From Duganella levis (lineage in GTDB: Bacteria; Pseudomonadota; Gammaproteobacteria; Burkholderiales; Burkholderiaceae_D), in the NCBI RefSeq assembly GCF_009857605.1, contig NZ_WWCT01000021.1:62001-126000 (forward strand): 64,000 nucleotides of DNA, written 5' to 3'. Shown one piece after another: positions 62,347 through 64,000 of the stretch (its first letter is position 1; every line of letters begins with the position of its first letter). Both the position numbers and the translations under genes were made by a program. The notes under the pieces are model-generated. The model saw only the letters and a program-made list of their open reading frames with translations, was not told the DNA's origin and searched no databases.

Positions 62347-63627
62347 TCATTGCCGACGGAAAATCATTCCGCCTTTCATGACAAAGCGCACCTTGCGCAG
62401 CGCGGCGATATCCTGGGTCGGATCGCCCTCCACCGCCACCAGATCGGCCAGATAGCCGGCGCTGATCTGGCCCAGCGTGGCAGACTGGTCCAGCACGGCC
62501 GCGTTGACCACCGTGGCGGCGCGCAAGGCTTCGACCGGCGTCATGCCCAGCCGCACCAGCCATTCCAGTTCACGCGCGTTGTCGCCGTGTGCAAACACGC
62601 CGACATCGCTGCCGTTGCCGATGGTGACGCCCTGCTGGCGCGCCAACGCAAAGGCGCGCGCGGCCGCCTGCATGGATGGCGTCGAAGGACCGCCACGCTG
62701 GTATTTCTGGAAGTATTCGCTGGTGGCTTCCGGCGCGGTCAGCGTGGGGAAATATGCGACGTGGCGTTCGGCCATCAGCTTGAAAGTGGCGGCGCTGCCA
62801 CCATAACCGTGCTCGATGGTATCGACCCCGGCCAGTGTGGCGCGGCGCATGCCTTCGTCGGTGCTGGCGTGGGCCGCCACCTTGCGGCCGGACTCATGCG
62901 CGGTTGCCACCAGCGCGTTCAGCTCGGCCTGGGTGAACGTGGCGTGGGAACTGCCGTCGGCGCCGGTGCGGTAGTCGGCGTAGACCTTGATCCAGTCGGC
63001 GCCGCGCGCACCCTGCTCGCGCACAGCTTTGACGACTTCATCCACACCGCTGGCTTCCTGCGCGCCTTTCGGCAAATCGACATCGTCTCGATAACTGCGC
63101 GGCGACGGTCCGTAACTGCCGCTGGCGACAATCGCCCGGGTGGCGATAAATAAGCGCGGGCCGGGAATCACGCCATCATTAATCGCTTTTTTAATGGCGA
63201 CATCGGCATACAGCGCGCCTTCGGTGCCGAGATCGCGCAAGGTGGTGAATCCGGCTTGTAATGTTGCGGCGGCGTGGCGGCTGGCCAACAAAGTACGGTA
63301 TTCGACCGATTCCTTTAAGACCTGATCGTCCCACGAGGTTTCGTTATATGGATGCAGCAGCACGTGCGAGTGCAAATCCATTAAACCGGGGATCAGCGTG
63401 GTGTCTGGCAAGTTGATACGCTCGGCGCCGGCCGGTATTTTGATTGTTTCTATCGAACCGACTGCTGCAATCTTGCTATCGGTGATAAGCACGGCCCAAT
63501 TGGCGTGCGCCGCTCCGTCACTGGTCCACACCCGCGCGGGCGTTAACAAGGTATCGGCCGCTTGTGAGACAGGCGAGAATAGCGCTATTAAGACGGAGAA
63601 TAAGACGGTGAGACGGCTACGCTTCAT
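62347..63627 (-). CDS. Secreted amidohydrolase-family metal enzyme
   Basis: A 426-residue protein with a signal peptide (ending near SQAAD). It has the DLHSHV (H-x-H) start of the amidohydrolase metal site. Further ligands lie in KVYADY, AHASTDEG, EHGYGGS and GNGSDVGV. It resembles the Xaa-Pro/prolidase-like, imidazolonepropionase-like amidohydrolases. Substrate not predicted. A bidirectional hairpin separates it from the H-NS gene. Confidence 0.85.
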   Translation of the reverse strand: MKRSRLTVLFSVLIALFSPVSQAADTLLTPARVWTSDGAAHANWAVLITDSKIAAVGSIETIKIPAGAERINLPDTTLIPGLMDLHSHVLLHPYNETSWDDQVLKESVEYRTLLASRHAAATLQAGFTTLRDLGTEGALYADVAIKKAINDGVIPGPRLFIATRAIVASGSYGPSPRSYRDDVDLPKGAQEASGVDEVVKAVREQGARGADWIKVYADYRTGADGSSHATFTQAELNALVATAHESGRKVAAHASTDEGMRRATLAGVDTIEHGYGGSAATFKLMAERHVAYFPTLTAPEATSEYFQKYQRGGPSTPSMQAAARAFALARQQGVTIGNGSDVGVFAHGDNARELEWLVRLGMTPVEALRAATVVNAAVLDQSATLGQISAGYLADLVAVEGDPTQDIAALRKVRFVMKGGMIFRRQ

Positions 63628-63645
63628 GGAGTGCGCCCGAAAAAG

Positions 63646-63697
63646 AAAAAAGCTGGTACAGGGTTTATGCGATATAAACCCCTGCTACCAGCTTTTG
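63646..63697 (-). terminator. Intrinsic terminator downstream of the H-NS-family gene
   Basis: AAAAGCTGGTA (63648-63658) pairs with TACCAGCTTTT (63686-63696), and inside it GGGTTTAT (63661-63668) with ATAAACCC. On the minus strand a T-rich tract (TTTTTTCTTTT) follows, so it terminates the H-NS-family transcript before the amidohydrolase gene. Confidence 0.85.
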
Positions 63698-63705
63698 CTG
63701 AAGAA

Positions 63706-63996
63706 TTACTTAATCAGATAATCATCTTTGTTCTTGCCTTCCAACCATTTTGGCGCGCGGCCACGGCCGGTCCAGGTCTGACCGGTAGCGTCGTCACGGT
63801 ACTTGGTCGGTACAGGAGCGCGTGGTTTCGAGACCTTGGCCTTGGCGGTAGCGCCCAGGTCAGCGATGGTCAGGCCGTAATCGCGCATGATGGTGGCGAT
63901 TTGTTCTTTTGCTTTGGTAATTTCGTCCTTGCGGGCGCTCTCAGCCAGATTTTCCAGTTCAGCGATCTTGGCTTTGTATTCCTGGTAAGTCGTCAT
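63706..63996 (-). CDS. H-NS histone-family DNA-binding protein
   Basis: A 96-residue nucleoid protein. The N-terminal coiled-coil dimerisation segment (AELENLAESARKDEITKAKEQI) is followed by the C-terminal H-NS DNA-binding motif (KYRDDATGQTWTGRGRAPKWL). It should bind AT-rich DNA and silence horizontally acquired genes, so it might act on the AT-richer CBASS region of the island. It is complete in this window, with its start a few bases from the edge. Confidence 0.93.
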   Translation of the reverse strand: MTTYQEYKAKIAELENLAESARKDEITKAKEQIATIMRDYGLTIADLGATAKAKVSKPRAPVPTKYRDDATGQTWTGRGRAPKWLEGKNKDDYLIK

Positions 63997-64000
63997 CTTA

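Overview
The window looks like a chromosome segment of a high-GC betaproteobacterium, most likely of the Oxalobacteraceae (Duganella/Massilia/Janthinobacterium-like). This is inferred from the mix of gene families (short H-NS-family protein, CLC-F exchanger, YXWGXW-repeat protein, orphan ligand-binding-propeller histidine kinase), the GC-rich codon use and the dense 4-bp overlaps between genes. No 16S or other definitive marker is present.

Region 1 (1-10.7 kb) is one end of a genomic island. It is bounded on the right by a tRNA-Leu(UAA) gene with a tyrosine recombinase pointing away from it. On the left it runs out of the window in a ParB-like gene of the plasmid/ICE type. Between them lie a 1-kb non-coding stretch with two very strong hairpins and four 88-bp tandem repeats, a complete four-gene type II CBASS anti-phage operon (CD-NTase, E1-E2 Cap2, JAMM protease Cap3, HNH-SAVED Cap5), an AlpA/excisionase-like gene, and a few small genes of unknown role. 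The intergenic region upstream of the CD-NTase carries a 17/18 match to the CIRCE element, the operator of the heat-shock repressor HrcA.

Region 2 (10.8-19.2 kb) is core-like. It holds a CLC-F fluoride/proton antiporter, a heptad-repeat membrane protein, a copper operon (small His/Met-rich periplasmic protein, TolC-type lipoprotein, Tat-exported multicopper oxidase), an M28 peptidase, a GNAT acetyltransferase and a glycine-zipper envelope protein.

Regions 3 and 5 (19.3-27.6 kb on + and 35.5-47.7 kb on -) are the most unusual part. The first operon encodes a Ser/Thr kinase, a SEDS (FtsW/RodA-type) glycosyltransferase with an N-terminal FHA-like region, an FHA-like protein, a membrane SH3 protein, a PP2C phosphatase and an FHA protein. 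The second encodes a large class-B PBP transpeptidase, four uncharacterised proteins (one with a duplicated Lon-protease-like domain), a zinc-ribbon/SPFH/coiled-coil protein and a kinase fused to a formylglycine-generating-enzyme-type domain. Together they contain every part of a phospho-regulated SEDS-PBP wall-synthesis machine. This resembles in composition the actinobacterial pstP-rodA-pbpA-pknA-pknB-FHA cluster, in a Gram-negative that would also be expected to have ordinary RodA/FtsW systems. I infer a dedicated, probably undescribed, kinase-controlled envelope system.

Region 4 (27.6-35.5 kb) separates the two operons. It carries pirin, OsmC, an AAA ATPase, a GNAT enzyme, a metallo-beta-lactamase-fold hydrolase, a two-component-propeller histidine kinase, a YjjG-type nucleotidase and yjdM.

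Region 6 (47.8-64 kb) is ordinary: envelope proteins, an RNase H-like protein, a putative glycosyltransferase, an alpha/beta-hydrolase with a TPR-like tail, an MCP and CheW, an HD hydrolase, an MFS exporter, a periplasmic binding protein, a DUF2975/HTH pair, tryptophanyl-tRNA synthetase, a DMT transporter, a Lon-N-domain protein, an amidohydrolase and an H-NS family protein.
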